A stretch of DNA of 64,000 nt, from assembly GCF_018614055.1 (NCBI RefSeq), contig NZ_JAGGPB010000004.1, forward strand, positions 186,001 through 250,000, given 5' to 3'. Under the pieces are notes generated by a model. It searched no databases and was not told the origin of the DNA. It saw nothing but the letters and a program-made list of their open reading frames with translations. Source of the stretch: Streptomyces sp. ISL-98. Lineage in GTDB: Bacteria; Actinomycetota; Actinomycetes; Streptomycetales; Streptomycetaceae. Position 1 is the first letter of the stretch; every line of letters starts with the position of its first letter. This document shows positions 36,568 through 43,836 of the stretch, one piece after another. Position numbers and translations under genes: made by a program.

Positions 36568-36585
36568 GTCCGGATGCATCCGGAC
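36568..36585. promoter_or_regulatory. 18-bp perfect palindrome
   Basis: GTCCGGATGCATCCGGAC is self-complementary and lies in the 55-base gap between two minus-strand genes, 24 bases upstream of the 36544 start. It could be an operator. The flanks add more CCGGAC words. Confidence 0.55.
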
Positions 36586-36599
36586 AGTGTCCGGGCAGG

Positions 36600-36935
36600 T
36601 CACGGCAGGCCCAGCACCTGATCCGGATTGCACATCCCGCACGCCTCCACGCCCTCCACAGCAAGCAGGCGGCGCGCCTCGTCTCGGTTGACCGCCCGCC
36701 ATCTCTTGCCGCTGTTCGGGCAGCCCCCGGCGTGGACGGCTACGGGCGGGCGGCCGACACCAATGCCGAGCTGGACGCCCCAGTCCGGTGGTGGCGGCTT
36801 GCGCGCCTCCGCCCGCTGCTTGCCGGCCTCCCGCTCTTCGGCTTCCCGGATGGCGTTGCGGATGCGGTCGAGCCACATGGCGTGCCAGGTCTCCAGGGCG
36901 CGGAGGCGTAGCAGGTCAGGCGGCAGATCGTACAT
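36600..36935 (-). CDS. DUF6233-family protein
   Basis: A 111-residue protein matching a widespread Streptomyces family: MYDLPPDLLRLRALETWHAM, WLDRIRNAIREAEEREAG, PPPPDWGVQLGIGVGRPPVA, then VHAGGCPNSGKRWRAVNRDE and a Cys pair in GVEACGMCNPDQVLGL. Members are frequently found in clusters on chromosomes and mobile elements and have no known function. Orientation opposite to the early operon marks it as accessory cargo. Confidence 0.8.
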   Translation of the reverse strand: MYDLPPDLLRLRALETWHAMWLDRIRNAIREAEEREAGKQRAEARKPPPPDWGVQLGIGVGRPPVAVHAGGCPNSGKRWRAVNRDEARRLLAVEGVEACGMCNPDQVLGLP

Positions 36936-37058
36936 GCGTTCGAGTCTACGCCGACGGGTGCCCGCTCACTGCCAGTGGCCGCATCACGCCTGGTCAGAAG
37001 TACCCCGGTATGGCGCAAAGCTCGTGCGAAGCGCACGGATGCGGCCTACGGTCAAACT

Positions 37059-37568
37059 ATGACGGACAGTGCGCATAGTGCATTGGGTGATGAACTCCCC
37101 CGGCTGGTGGGTGCGGCCGCAGTGGAGGGAGCCCGCGCTGAATTCGCCCTGCGGTACCTCTTGGTGGGTCTCCTCGACTCGCAGTACGCGGAGATCGTCG
37201 CCGCAGGTGTGCCGGTGGGCACGCTGATTGCCAACTGCAAGACGATCGCCTCCGAACACCTGGGGCTCGACAAGCAGCAGAAGACGAAGGCGGAGGACTT
37301 CCTCAGTGACATCGAGGGCTTGATGAAAGCCCGGAATCGCCTCGTTCACAGCATCCTGGCGATTGACCAGTCCGACGTCGCTGGTGAGCAATCCCAGCAG
37401 ATCACAGCCCTGTACTCGACGTACCAGAAGCCAGGCCGGTCGGAGACCATGTCGGTGGACAAGGCGCGCGAGGTGGCGGAGAAGCTGCGGACCGCTGCGG
37501 ATGAGTTGCTGATCTGGACGATTTCGACCTTGCCTGCCGCGTCCCAGCAGCAGGTGCACCCCGACTAG
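37059..37568 (+). CDS. hypothetical protein with HEPN-like RX4H motif
   Basis: A 169-residue protein from ATG 37059 (MTDSAHSALGDELPRLVGAA). It is predicted all-helical, and residues LMKARNRLVHSILAI contain R-x4-H, the ribonuclease motif of HEPN domains, preceded by helices of suitable spacing. HEPN proteins occur in toxin-antitoxin and phage-defence systems. The match is by motif only. It sits alone on the plus strand within a block of minus-strand cargo genes, which suggests its own promoter. Confidence 0.6.
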   Translation: MTDSAHSALGDELPRLVGAAAVEGARAEFALRYLLVGLLDSQYAEIVAAGVPVGTLIANCKTIASEHLGLDKQQKTKAEDFLSDIEGLMKARNRLVHSILAIDQSDVAGEQSQQITALYSTYQKPGRSETMSVDKAREVAEKLRTAADELLIWTISTLPAASQQQVHPD

Positions 37569-37718
37569 CCGATCCGAACCGGCCTCACCCCTATCCAGCC
37601 GTTTGCTCCACGGGACGGTTCGGAGGGTCCGGTGATGCCATGACCAGCTGCTTTATCACTCAAGGTTCGATGGCATGCGTTTGGGGTTCGATGGCACAGG
37701 ACACCCCGCGAGCAGGGG

Positions 37719-38066
37719 TCAATCGCCCACGTGACTCGCCAGCACCTCACGCCACTCTCGCATCCGCGCCAGCACCTCTGTGAGGTCGCTGATCACCGTG
37801 TCGACTTCGGCGACGTCCGTGATCGACCACCAGTCGGGGCCGAAGCCGATGAAGGGGCGACCGGCGGTTCCGTCAGCTCTGGTGTACGCGAGCAGTTCGC
37901 AGTCCAGGAGGTCCACCCACTTGCCGTCCGCGTCCTTGACGGTACTGCCCACGCCGTTCGCCGAATGGAGAATCTCTTCGATCATGGGGAGGGGCGGACG
38001 GTGCCTGTTCTTGCACCACGGTGGACAAACGATTTGGATCGGGGCTGCTTCCGCAATGTCGCTCAC
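37719..38066 (-). CDS. DUF6907-like small protein
   Basis: A 115-residue protein; GTG at 38066 is chosen because VSDIAEAAPIQIVCPPWC begins the recognisable part, while the upstream extension is basic and unrelated. The CPPWCKNRHRPP motif followed by a beta-rich domain (LLDCELLAYTRADGT, FIGFGPDWWSITDVAEVDTV) recalls DUF6907 proteins of Streptomyces. A C-terminal helix ends LARMREWREVLASHVGD. Function unknown. The 150-base stretch upstream of its stop (37569-37718) separates convergent genes and holds two copies of GGTTCGATGGCA 21 bases apart (37664, 37685). Confidence 0.6.
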   Translation of the reverse strand: MSDIAEAAPIQIVCPPWCKNRHRPPLPMIEEILHSANGVGSTVKDADGKWVDLLDCELLAYTRADGTAGRPFIGFGPDWWSITDVAEVDTVISDLTEVLARMREWREVLASHVGD

Positions 38067-38133
38067 GATCCGACCATCTCGCGCGCTGCAAGCCAGGGCA
38101 CTGAGCCACGACCACCGCGTCACCCGCACGTAT

Positions 38134-38168
38134 GACTTCGGCCCGCTTCCTGGGAGCGGGCCGAAGTC
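38134..38168 (-). terminator. strong hairpin terminator
   Basis: GACTTCGGCCCGCT pairs with AGCGGGCCGAAGTC, a 14-bp perfect stem with a 7-base loop. It lies 10 bases past the stop of the minus-strand helix-turn-helix gene and before the next minus-strand gene, so it should end that transcript. Confidence 0.8.
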
Positions 38169-38177
38169 CTGGCACAG

Positions 38178-38483
38178 TTACTCGTCGACGCTCTTCTTCG
38201 GCCGGTTCTTCCCCGACCCCGAGTAGCCGCGCTCAATGTCCTGCACCGTGGCCAGCGACACCCCGAGCAGCGCGGCGATCTTCCGATACGGGACCGGCGG
38301 CTCCTGCCCACGCATGTCCAGCACGACTTGCCGTCGCAGCTCCCGCCACCGAACGCTGCGCCCCGCCTGATCGGCCAGCACTTCACTGATCGCCTTCGCG
38401 CGCGACTGGGGATCAGCCATCGCCTCAACTGCATCCATGGCGTCGATCACCCGCTGGGCCTCCTCGGTCACACCCGGCCTCAT
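38178..38483 (-). CDS. small helix-turn-helix regulator
   Basis: A 101-residue protein from ATG 38483 (MRPGVTEEAQRVIDAMDAVE). The C-terminal half contains YRKIAALLGVSLATVQDIER, a clear helix-turn-helix of the sigma-70 region 4 / XRE kind, with a basic tail. It is divergent from the gene at 38590; a perfect 22-bp palindrome lies between them, 26 bases from this start, so autoregulation is likely. Confidence 0.75.
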   Translation of the reverse strand: MRPGVTEEAQRVIDAMDAVEAMADPQSRAKAISEVLADQAGRSVRWRELRRQVVLDMRGQEPPVPYRKIAALLGVSLATVQDIERGYSGSGKNRPKKSVDE

Positions 38484-38508
38484 CTCGTTGGGCGGGCCGC
38501 TTGCCTTG

Positions 38509-38530
38509 AGCGTATGGGGCCCCATACGCT
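38509..38530. promoter_or_regulatory. 22-bp perfect palindrome, probable operator
   Basis: AGCGTATGGGG is followed immediately by its exact reverse complement. It lies between a minus-strand helix-turn-helix gene and a plus-strand gene and is a good candidate operator controlling both. Confidence 0.65.
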
Positions 38531-38589
38531 CTGAGGAAGTAGCCCGCACGACTACGCAGAACGGCCCCGGCCGGCGTTCGCAGCGCCAC

Positions 38590-38955
38590 ATGGCCGGGGC
38601 CAGACCCGCCCCTGAAGCGATCAAAGGAAGCAGGTCCGCCATAGAGCGTACCCACACACACCTCATCGGGGCAGAGCCCGGCACCGCCGACGCCGACAGA
38701 GTCCGGGCGATCTTGCGCGCCACCGCCGACCGGCTCGAAAGCATGAACCGCCGCACACGCATGAGCGCCAACTCGCGATTCGTCGAGATCCAGGTCGCCG
38801 TCTGGGACTACCACGGCAACTACAGCAGCAGCACCCCCGAGTTCGGCCGCGACATCGTCGCCACGCTCACTGCCGTGCGCGACCTACCCCTGACCGGCAC
38901 CCGCGCCGAGTACGCCGCCCGCCTGCGCCTCGCCCTCGGGGCGGTGTGTCTCTGA
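38590..38955 (+). CDS. hypothetical protein
   Basis: A 121-residue protein, start uncertain; ATG 38590 (MAGARPAPEAIKGSRSAIER) is used, but an internal ATG before SANSRFVEIQVAVWDYHGNY may be real. The second half has a strand-rich pattern ending LTGTRAEYAARLRLALGAVC. Divergent from the helix-turn-helix gene, followed by a 95-base gap before the Spd-like genes. Unknown function. Confidence 0.5.
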   Translation: MAGARPAPEAIKGSRSAIERTHTHLIGAEPGTADADRVRAILRATADRLESMNRRTRMSANSRFVEIQVAVWDYHGNYSSSTPEFGRDIVATLTAVRDLPLTGTRAEYAARLRLALGAVCL

Positions 38956-39050
38956 TGGCACACGACGAGCAGCCCGACCGCCGCTGACCACCACCCGGCC
39001 GGGCCTGACCCCCCTCGGGGCCCGGCCACTCCTCGCTCCTGGAGCTGCAC

Positions 39051-39908
39051 GTGAAGACCCGCATCGAGGTCCGCACCCGCAAGGTCCCGCACACCATCGA
39101 CGGCAAGACCTCCATGGTCGACGACGAGTACACCGTCCACGTCCCCGTCCCCCCGCGCGACTGGGACCAGGTCGTCCGTACGGGCGTCACCGCGGCCGCC
39201 GGACTCATCGTCACCGCGTCCGTCGTCTGGTCGACCGCCAGCATCGGCGACCTCCTCGACCGTGTCGTCATCGCCCCCGCCGCGTACGCCGCGGCCGGCG
39301 TCTTCGACCTCGTCTGGATCTCCTGCATGGCGATCGAGTGGCTCGCCCGCTACGACACCCGCCGCGCCCAACTCCCGCGCCGAGCAGGGCACGCCGCCCT
39401 TGCCCTGGCCATGGCCGCGGTCGCGATCCACGGATGGCTCGCCGGGCACCTCGCTATCGGCCTCGTCGGAGCCGCCGTCTCCGGGCTCGCCAAGGGACTG
39501 TGGACCGTTGTCCTCACCCAGGCCGCCACGCCGCTCGACCACCGTACTCAGCAGTGGGTGGACCAGCAGCGCGCGGAGGCTGGCGGCAGGCTCGCCATGG
39601 TCGCCGTACGCCGCCAACTCCAGCGCGCGGAGGGACAGGTGCAGGCAGAGGCCGCCGCGCTCACGACCGGCGCGGACACGGATCCGGAGCCGCAAGCGGA
39701 CACTGATCCGGACGCAGATGCCGATCCGGACACGGTTGTCCGGCCTCTCCGTCCGTCCGTCCGCGAGGCCGTACGGACGGCCCTCGGCTCCGGATTCGAT
39801 GACACGGAGCGCGTTCTCGCGTACGTCCGCAAGGTGGCCGACCCGGACGCCCGCCCGGACACCGTGGACCGGTACATCCGCGCCCTCCGCCCCAAGCGGA
39901 GCGCCTGA
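39051..39908 (+). CDS. SpdB-like plasmid spread / transfer membrane protein
   Basis: A 285-residue protein from GTG 39051. An N-terminal soluble strip (YTVHVPVPPRDWDQVVRTGV) precedes four or so hydrophobic segments (AAGLIVTASVVWSTASIGDL, VVIAPAAYAAAGVFDLVWIS, AALALAMAAVAIHGWLAGHL, VGAAVSGLAKGLWTVVL), then an Asp/Pro-rich linker and a C-terminal helical domain. This matches Spd proteins of Streptomyces conjugative plasmids and integrative elements, which promote intramycelial spread. Its presence in a phage is unexpected. Confidence 0.65.
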   Translation: MKTRIEVRTRKVPHTIDGKTSMVDDEYTVHVPVPPRDWDQVVRTGVTAAAGLIVTASVVWSTASIGDLLDRVVIAPAAYAAAGVFDLVWISCMAIEWLARYDTRRAQLPRRAGHAALALAMAAVAIHGWLAGHLAIGLVGAAVSGLAKGLWTVVLTQAATPLDHRTQQWVDQQRAEAGGRLAMVAVRRQLQRAEGQVQAEAAALTTGADTDPEPQADTDPDADADPDTVVRPLRPSVREAVRTALGSGFDDTERVLAYVRKVADPDARPDTVDRYIRALRPKRSA

Positions 39909-40078
39909 TGCTCCTCGACCTGATCGTCTTCCCGATGCTCGCGCTGCTCGCCGCCCTCGGCCTGGTCGCCTGCGCGCGATCCGAGCCGCGCATCCCCGGA
40001 CTCCTCCCCGCCGTACGCACTGTGGCCCTCATCACCGCGGCTGCCGTCTACATCGCCGCGATCTGGAGCACCTCGTGA
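39908..40078 (+). CDS. small two-span membrane protein
   Basis: A 56-residue protein with two hydrophobic helices (LIVFPMLALLAALGLVAC and LPAVRTVALITAAAVYIAAI). TGATG and GTGA overlaps couple it to both neighbours in the Spd-like operon. Streptomyces plasmid transfer operons commonly carry such tiny membrane proteins. Confidence 0.6.
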   Translation: MLLDLIVFPMLALLAALGLVACARSEPRIPGLLPAVRTVALITAAAVYIAAIWSTS

Positions 40079-40584
40079 ACTACGTGACCTACGGCGGCGT
40101 CACCGTCGGCCTCCTCCTCCTCTGCCACCACCTCACCATCTGGTGGCCCGGCCCGAAGTCCCTCAAGTCCAAGCCCCTCGACCACGCCGGGAAGCTCTTG
40201 CCGTTCCTCCTCGCCTGGACCTACGGCGTCCTCGCCATCCTCGGCGTCGGCGGCCTCGTCGGCTGGATCGCCGACACCACCCTGTGGATCTCCAACTGGC
40301 TCGGCGACGCGGCCTTGGTGTGGGGCGTCGGCGGCCAGACCGGACAGTCCGCGACCGGCACCAACTACCTGCCGCTCACCCAGACCGGCAGCGGCATCCT
40401 GCTCATCCTGACCGTCGTCATGCTCGCCGCGATGAAGAAGTCCAAGCACGGGCGAGACATCAAGTTCGGGACGTGGTGCGGTATCTGCCTGGGTACGTCG
40501 GCGGGGGTCGCCGGGTTTGCTGCGGTGCCGCTCGCGCAGGCCGCGAACTGGGCCGGGACAGCCGTTTATGGGGCGTTCGCGTGA
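40075..40584 (+). CDS. multi-span membrane protein of Spd-like operon
   Basis: A 169-residue protein from GTG 40075 with four hydrophobic segments (YGGVTVGLLLLCHHLTIWW, LLPFLLAWTYGVLAILGVGG, ILLILTVVMLAAMK, CGICLGTSAGVAGFAAVPLA). The layout and coupling agree with the second or third membrane gene of an Spd cluster. Mechanism unknown; Spd proteins are thought to work with TraB in spreading plasmid DNA through septa. Confidence 0.6.
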   Translation: MNYVTYGGVTVGLLLLCHHLTIWWPGPKSLKSKPLDHAGKLLPFLLAWTYGVLAILGVGGLVGWIADTTLWISNWLGDAALVWGVGGQTGQSATGTNYLPLTQTGSGILLILTVVMLAAMKKSKHGRDIKFGTWCGICLGTSAGVAGFAAVPLAQAANWAGTAVYGAFA

Positions 40585-40883
40585 GCAGCCGTGCGGCCGG
40601 CGGGTGCGTGCTCACCGTCGTCGTCGGCGGGGCTTTCGCGGTCGTGTTCGCCGCCTCGCCGACGGTCGGGTTGCTCGCCGTCTGGGGTGTCGGCGTGGGG
40701 TGTTTGACGCTAGCCGTCAGGCGCCGAGTGTCCGATTCGTCCGCCACTCCCCCACCGGAAGGGGTTGAGGGCTGCGGCGATGTCTATGCGGATGAGCGGC
40801 CCGTAGTCGCGAGAGTGGTCCGGAGCCGAGACGGGGTTATGTGCACCATCCACCCAGTACGGGGGGAGGTGAACGAGACGTGA
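40581..40883 (+). CDS. membrane protein of Spd-like operon
   Basis: A 100-residue protein from GTG 40581 with one or two N-terminal hydrophobic helices (VLTVVVGGAFAVVFAASPTV, LLAVWGVGVGCLTLAVRR) and a soluble tail ending VVRSRDGVMCTIHPVRGEV. It overlaps both adjacent genes. I recall similar short proteins in Streptomyces integrative elements, but no function. Confidence 0.55.
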   Translation: MSSRAAGGCVLTVVVGGAFAVVFAASPTVGLLAVWGVGVGCLTLAVRRRVSDSSATPPPEGVEGCGDVYADERPVVARVVRSRDGVMCTIHPVRGEVNET

Positions 40884-40975
40884 TCACACTCTTGTTGGCG
40901 CTGCTTCGCTTCGAGCAGCAGGAACTCCCGTACTGCCCCCAGTGCGGCGGCCACTACCCGCCTCACAGCCACTGA
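40880..40975 (+). CDS. 31-residue mobile-element-type peptide
   Basis: GTG at 40880 encodes VITLLLALLRFEQQELPYCP then QCGGHYPPHSH. The hydrophobic start and CPxCGG...H ending match tiny 'transfer' proteins seen beside Spd genes in Streptomyces integrative elements. It ends the coupled operon; a 125-base gap follows before the convergent gene. Confidence 0.5.
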   Translation: MITLLLALLRFEQQELPYCPQCGGHYPPHSH

Positions 40976-41100
40976 TCCGCCGTTGTCAGACCCTGCCGTT
41001 ACGGTGAGAGTTCGAGTTGCTGGCGCTCCTCGGACCGGCCCCGCCCCCTGCACCCGCAGGACGGCGGGGCCGCTGCGTGGGAGGATCCCGCCGTGTACCG

Positions 41101-41682
41101 CTAATCCACGGTCGATTCGGTCAAGAGGCCGAACTCATTAAGCGTCCAAGCGATGTCGACCCCGTCGAGGAAGTTGACGACCGGACGCAGCGTGGTTAGC
41201 TCTTCCCGCTCACCAGCCCGCGAATAGAACACGCCAGCCTTGCCAGCTCCGAGAACCTCGACAACGTCGCCCACGACGACCGAGCCGTCATATTCAACCC
41301 ATTCGTCTCGCCGCTTACCCGTCAGGGCCGCGCGGGTCGGTCGCTCGGTACCGAAGGCCACGGAGACCTGCCTTACAGGCCCGCTGCTCTGATTGTGAAC
41401 CCTGATACGCCAGTGTCTGGCCCCTGTTACAGTGCCCGCGACAGGGATCAAGTCGTACTGGAACTTGACCAATTGAGCCTGCTGGCGCCTCCTGGCCTCC
41501 AATGCATCGCCGAGATCCTGATGCTCTAGTGCAAGCACGTCCATCTGCCTGTTGATGAACTCTCGCTGCTCAGACAACTGTCGTCGCTGGCTGTTCATCG
41601 TCGCCAAGGCGCCGTAGGCCGCCGCCGCAGCGAACATCACCCCTGCCCAAGTTGGGGCGTCTCCCCAATCGATCCCACTCAT
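41101..41682 (-). CDS. membrane-anchored coiled-coil protein (cargo)
   Basis: A 193-residue protein from ATG 41682 (MSGIDWGDAPTWAGVMFAAA). One N-terminal transmembrane helix is followed by a coiled coil (NSQRRQLSEQREFINRQMDV) and a beta-sandwich-like C-terminal domain (WRIRVHNQSSGPVRQVSVAF). It is oriented against both the early and late operons and lies between them, so it is a moron-type gene. Function unknown; a surface or exclusion role is only a guess. Confidence 0.65.
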   Translation of the reverse strand: MSGIDWGDAPTWAGVMFAAAAAYGALATMNSQRRQLSEQREFINRQMDVLALEHQDLGDALEARRRQQAQLVKFQYDLIPVAGTVTGARHWRIRVHNQSSGPVRQVSVAFGTERPTRAALTGKRRDEWVEYDGSVVVGDVVEVLGAGKAGVFYSRAGEREELTTLRPVVNFLDGVDIAWTLNEFGLLTESTVD

Positions 41683-41804
41683 GAACCGGCAGGTTAGCGG
41701 CACGCACCCCTGCGGCCGCGCCCCCCAATACGTCCATAGTTGCTTTCCGGCCGATCTTCCGTCATCCTGACCGCAGATCCGGCGTGCCCGGAAACAGACA
41801 CTCC

Positions 41805-41832
41805 AGCCCCCGCCCACACGCGGGGGCTTTTG
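41805..41832 (+). terminator. terminator before the late operon
   Basis: AGCCCCCGC pairs with GCGGGGGCT (9 bp, 6-base loop) followed by TTTT. It separates the early/cargo region from terminase; GGAGGTG and the terminase start lie just 13-20 bases beyond. Confidence 0.85.
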
Positions 41833-41852
41833 CGTGCCCGGAGGTGAGCCGC

Positions 41853-42374
41853 ATGGGAGGACAACACGCCCGCGTCACCGACGAAGACCGGAACCAGGTC
41901 CGCGCCCTCCACGCGCAGGGCCTCGGCCGCAACGAGATCGCCCGCCAGATCGGCCGCGCACAGCGCACCGTCAGCGTCCTCGCCGCCGAGATGGGCCTCG
42001 TCTTCGACGTCACCATGACCGAGGACGCCACCCGCCACCGCGTCGCCCAACTCGCCGAGAAGCGGACCATCCTGGCCGACGCACTCACCGACGACGCCCT
42101 GCGGCTCAGCGAGCAGGTGTGGCAGCCCGCCACGATCTACAACTTCGGCGGCAAGGACAACACCTACGAGGCCCGCAAGGTGCCCGAACCGCCGGCCGCC
42201 GACAAACGCCAGCTCATGGCCGCCGCCACCAACGCGGCCGCGCAGTCGCTGCGCCTCGTGCCGCCCGAGCTGGAGGCGTCCGGCGTCGAGGCGGCCCGCT
42301 CAATGCTCACAGGCCTCGCCGACGGTATCCGCCTCCTCGCCACCACACAGGAGGACGACGGCGAGGAGGGCTGA
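41853..42374 (+). CDS. terminase small subunit-like protein
   Basis: A 173-residue protein from ATG 41853 with GGAGGTGAG upstream. The N-terminal helix-turn-helix (VTDEDRNQVRALHAQGLGRN, EIARQIGRAQRTVSVLAAEM) would bind the packaging site, and the rest is helical. It directly precedes the large terminase with TGATG, the standard pair. The packaging site cos or pac should be near this gene, but cannot be recognised. Confidence 0.75.
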   Translation: MGGQHARVTDEDRNQVRALHAQGLGRNEIARQIGRAQRTVSVLAAEMGLVFDVTMTEDATRHRVAQLAEKRTILADALTDDALRLSEQVWQPATIYNFGGKDNTYEARKVPEPPAADKRQLMAAATNAAAQSLRLVPPELEASGVEAARSMLTGLADGIRLLATTQEDDGEEG

Positions 42375-43645
42375 TGCTCGACTCCCTGCCACTGTCCCGA
42401 AAGCAGGTCAGGTCAATCGCGGACTCGACCGCGCGCATCAACATCTGGCACGGGGCGATCCGGTCCGGCAAAACCATCGCCTCGCTAGTCGCGTTCCTTA
42501 TCGCCATCGCGGTCGCACCGTCGTCCGGACTGATCGTCATCGTCGGCAGAAGCTTGCAGACGATCGAACGGAACGTCCTCGACCCGCTCCAGGATGAGGC
42601 CCTGTTCGGCCCTGTCGCCCGGCTCGTCGTCCACACCCGGGGCGCCACCACCGCAACCATCCTCGGCCGCACCGTCCACATCATCGGCGCCGCCGACTCC
42701 CGCGCGGAAGGCCGCCTCCGCGGCATGACCGCGTGCCTCGCCTACGTCGACGAGGCCACGCTCATACCCCGCGGTTTCTGGAACCAACTCCTCGGCCGCC
42801 TGTCCGTGCCCGGCGCCCGGCTTATGGCGACCACCAACCCCGACAACCCCGGCCACTGGCTCCGCAAGGAGTTCATCAACCGAGCTGCCGAACTGGACCT
42901 GCGGTCTTGGCAGTTCACCCTCGACGACAACCCGGCCCTCGACCCGAAGTACGTTGCCTCCCTGAAGGCTGAGTACGTCGGGCTCTGGTACCGGAGGTTC
43001 ATCCTCGGCCACTGGGTCCAGTCCGAAGGCGCCATCTACGAGATGTTCGACGCCGAACACCACGTCGTCGACGAGGTCCCGCCCATCGCGCGCTGGCTGT
43101 GCGACGCGATCGACTACGGCACCGTCAACCCCTTCGCTGACCTGCTCATCGGGCTCGGCACGGACAAACGGCTGTACGTCGTCAGCGAGTACCGGCACGA
43201 CTCTCGGACCGCGCGCCGACAGATGACCGATGCCGAGTACTCCCAGGCCCGCCGCCGCTGGCTCGCCGTTGTTGCACACCCGGGCTCGAACGTGATCGGC
43301 ATCCGGCCCGAGTGGACGATCGTCGACCCGTCGGCTGCCTCTTTCATCGAGCAACTGCACCGCGACAACACCCCGTCCGTGATGCCCGCTGACAACACCG
43401 TGTTGGACGGCATCCGCACGGTGGCCACCCTCCTCAGCGCCGACCGGCTCCGCGTTCACCGCTCGGCGACCGGCCTCATCGACGAGCTCCCCGGCTACTC
43501 CTGGGACGACGAAGCGGCCGAGAAGGGCGAGGACAAGCCCATCAAGCTCGATGACCACTCCTGTGACGCGCTGCGGTACGGGGTCCGTACGACTGAGGCC
43601 CTGTGGCGGCCGTACATCCCGACTCTGCTGGAGGTGGCTGCCTGA
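42374..43645 (+). CDS. terminase large subunit
   Basis: A 423-residue packaging motor. The ATPase part has Walker A GAIRSGKTIASLVAF and Walker B CLAYVDEATLI, with ATTNPDNPGHWL as the coupling motif. The nuclease part has acidic residues in AIDYGTVNPFADLLIGLGTD, IVDPSAASF and LDDHSCDALRYG. This is the PBSX/Terminase_3-6 type that pumps DNA into the prohead and cuts concatemers. Starts within the preceding stop. Confidence 0.93.
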   Translation: MLDSLPLSRKQVRSIADSTARINIWHGAIRSGKTIASLVAFLIAIAVAPSSGLIVIVGRSLQTIERNVLDPLQDEALFGPVARLVVHTRGATTATILGRTVHIIGAADSRAEGRLRGMTACLAYVDEATLIPRGFWNQLLGRLSVPGARLMATTNPDNPGHWLRKEFINRAAELDLRSWQFTLDDNPALDPKYVASLKAEYVGLWYRRFILGHWVQSEGAIYEMFDAEHHVVDEVPPIARWLCDAIDYGTVNPFADLLIGLGTDKRLYVVSEYRHDSRTARRQMTDAEYSQARRRWLAVVAHPGSNVIGIRPEWTIVDPSAASFIEQLHRDNTPSVMPADNTVLDGIRTVATLLSADRLRVHRSATGLIDELPGYSWDDEAAEKGEDKPIKLDDHSCDALRYGVRTTEALWRPYIPTLLEVAA

Positions 43646-43836
43646 TGCCCGCAACCGTGTCCGTGCCCGTGTTCCTGCGCGTCGGTGACGGCGACGAGCA
43701 CCAAGTCGGCGAGATCGAGATCGAAGTCGTCGACAAGGTCACCCGGCAGACCATCGCCGAGTTCCTGCGCGCCGCCGCCGACGCCTACGAACACCCGGAG
43801 CAGGAGGACGCCACCAATGCCCCTGCCCACAACTGA
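43645..43836 (+). CDS. small hypothetical head-region protein
   Basis: A 63-residue acidic protein (MPATVSVPVFLRVGDGDEHQ, VGEIEIEVVDKVTRQTIAEF). Start within the terminase stop (TGATG); its 3' end overlaps the portal start by 20 bases. Beta-strand-rich. No function recognised. Confidence 0.6.
   Translation: MPATVSVPVFLRVGDGDEHQVGEIEIEVVDKVTRQTIAEFLRAAADAYEHPEQEDATNAPAHN

Noticed and set aside
36984..37559. A 191-codon minus-strand frame opposite the HEPN-like gene
   Set aside because: The plus-strand protein has a more natural composition and a sensible start; the minus frame is Leu/Arg/Gly-rich and lacks features.
37664..37696. Direct repeat GGTTCGATGGCA, 21 bases apart, as an operator
   Set aside because: It lies between convergent genes with no promoter to control; more likely a structural remnant or chance duplication, noted only in the neighbouring gene entry.
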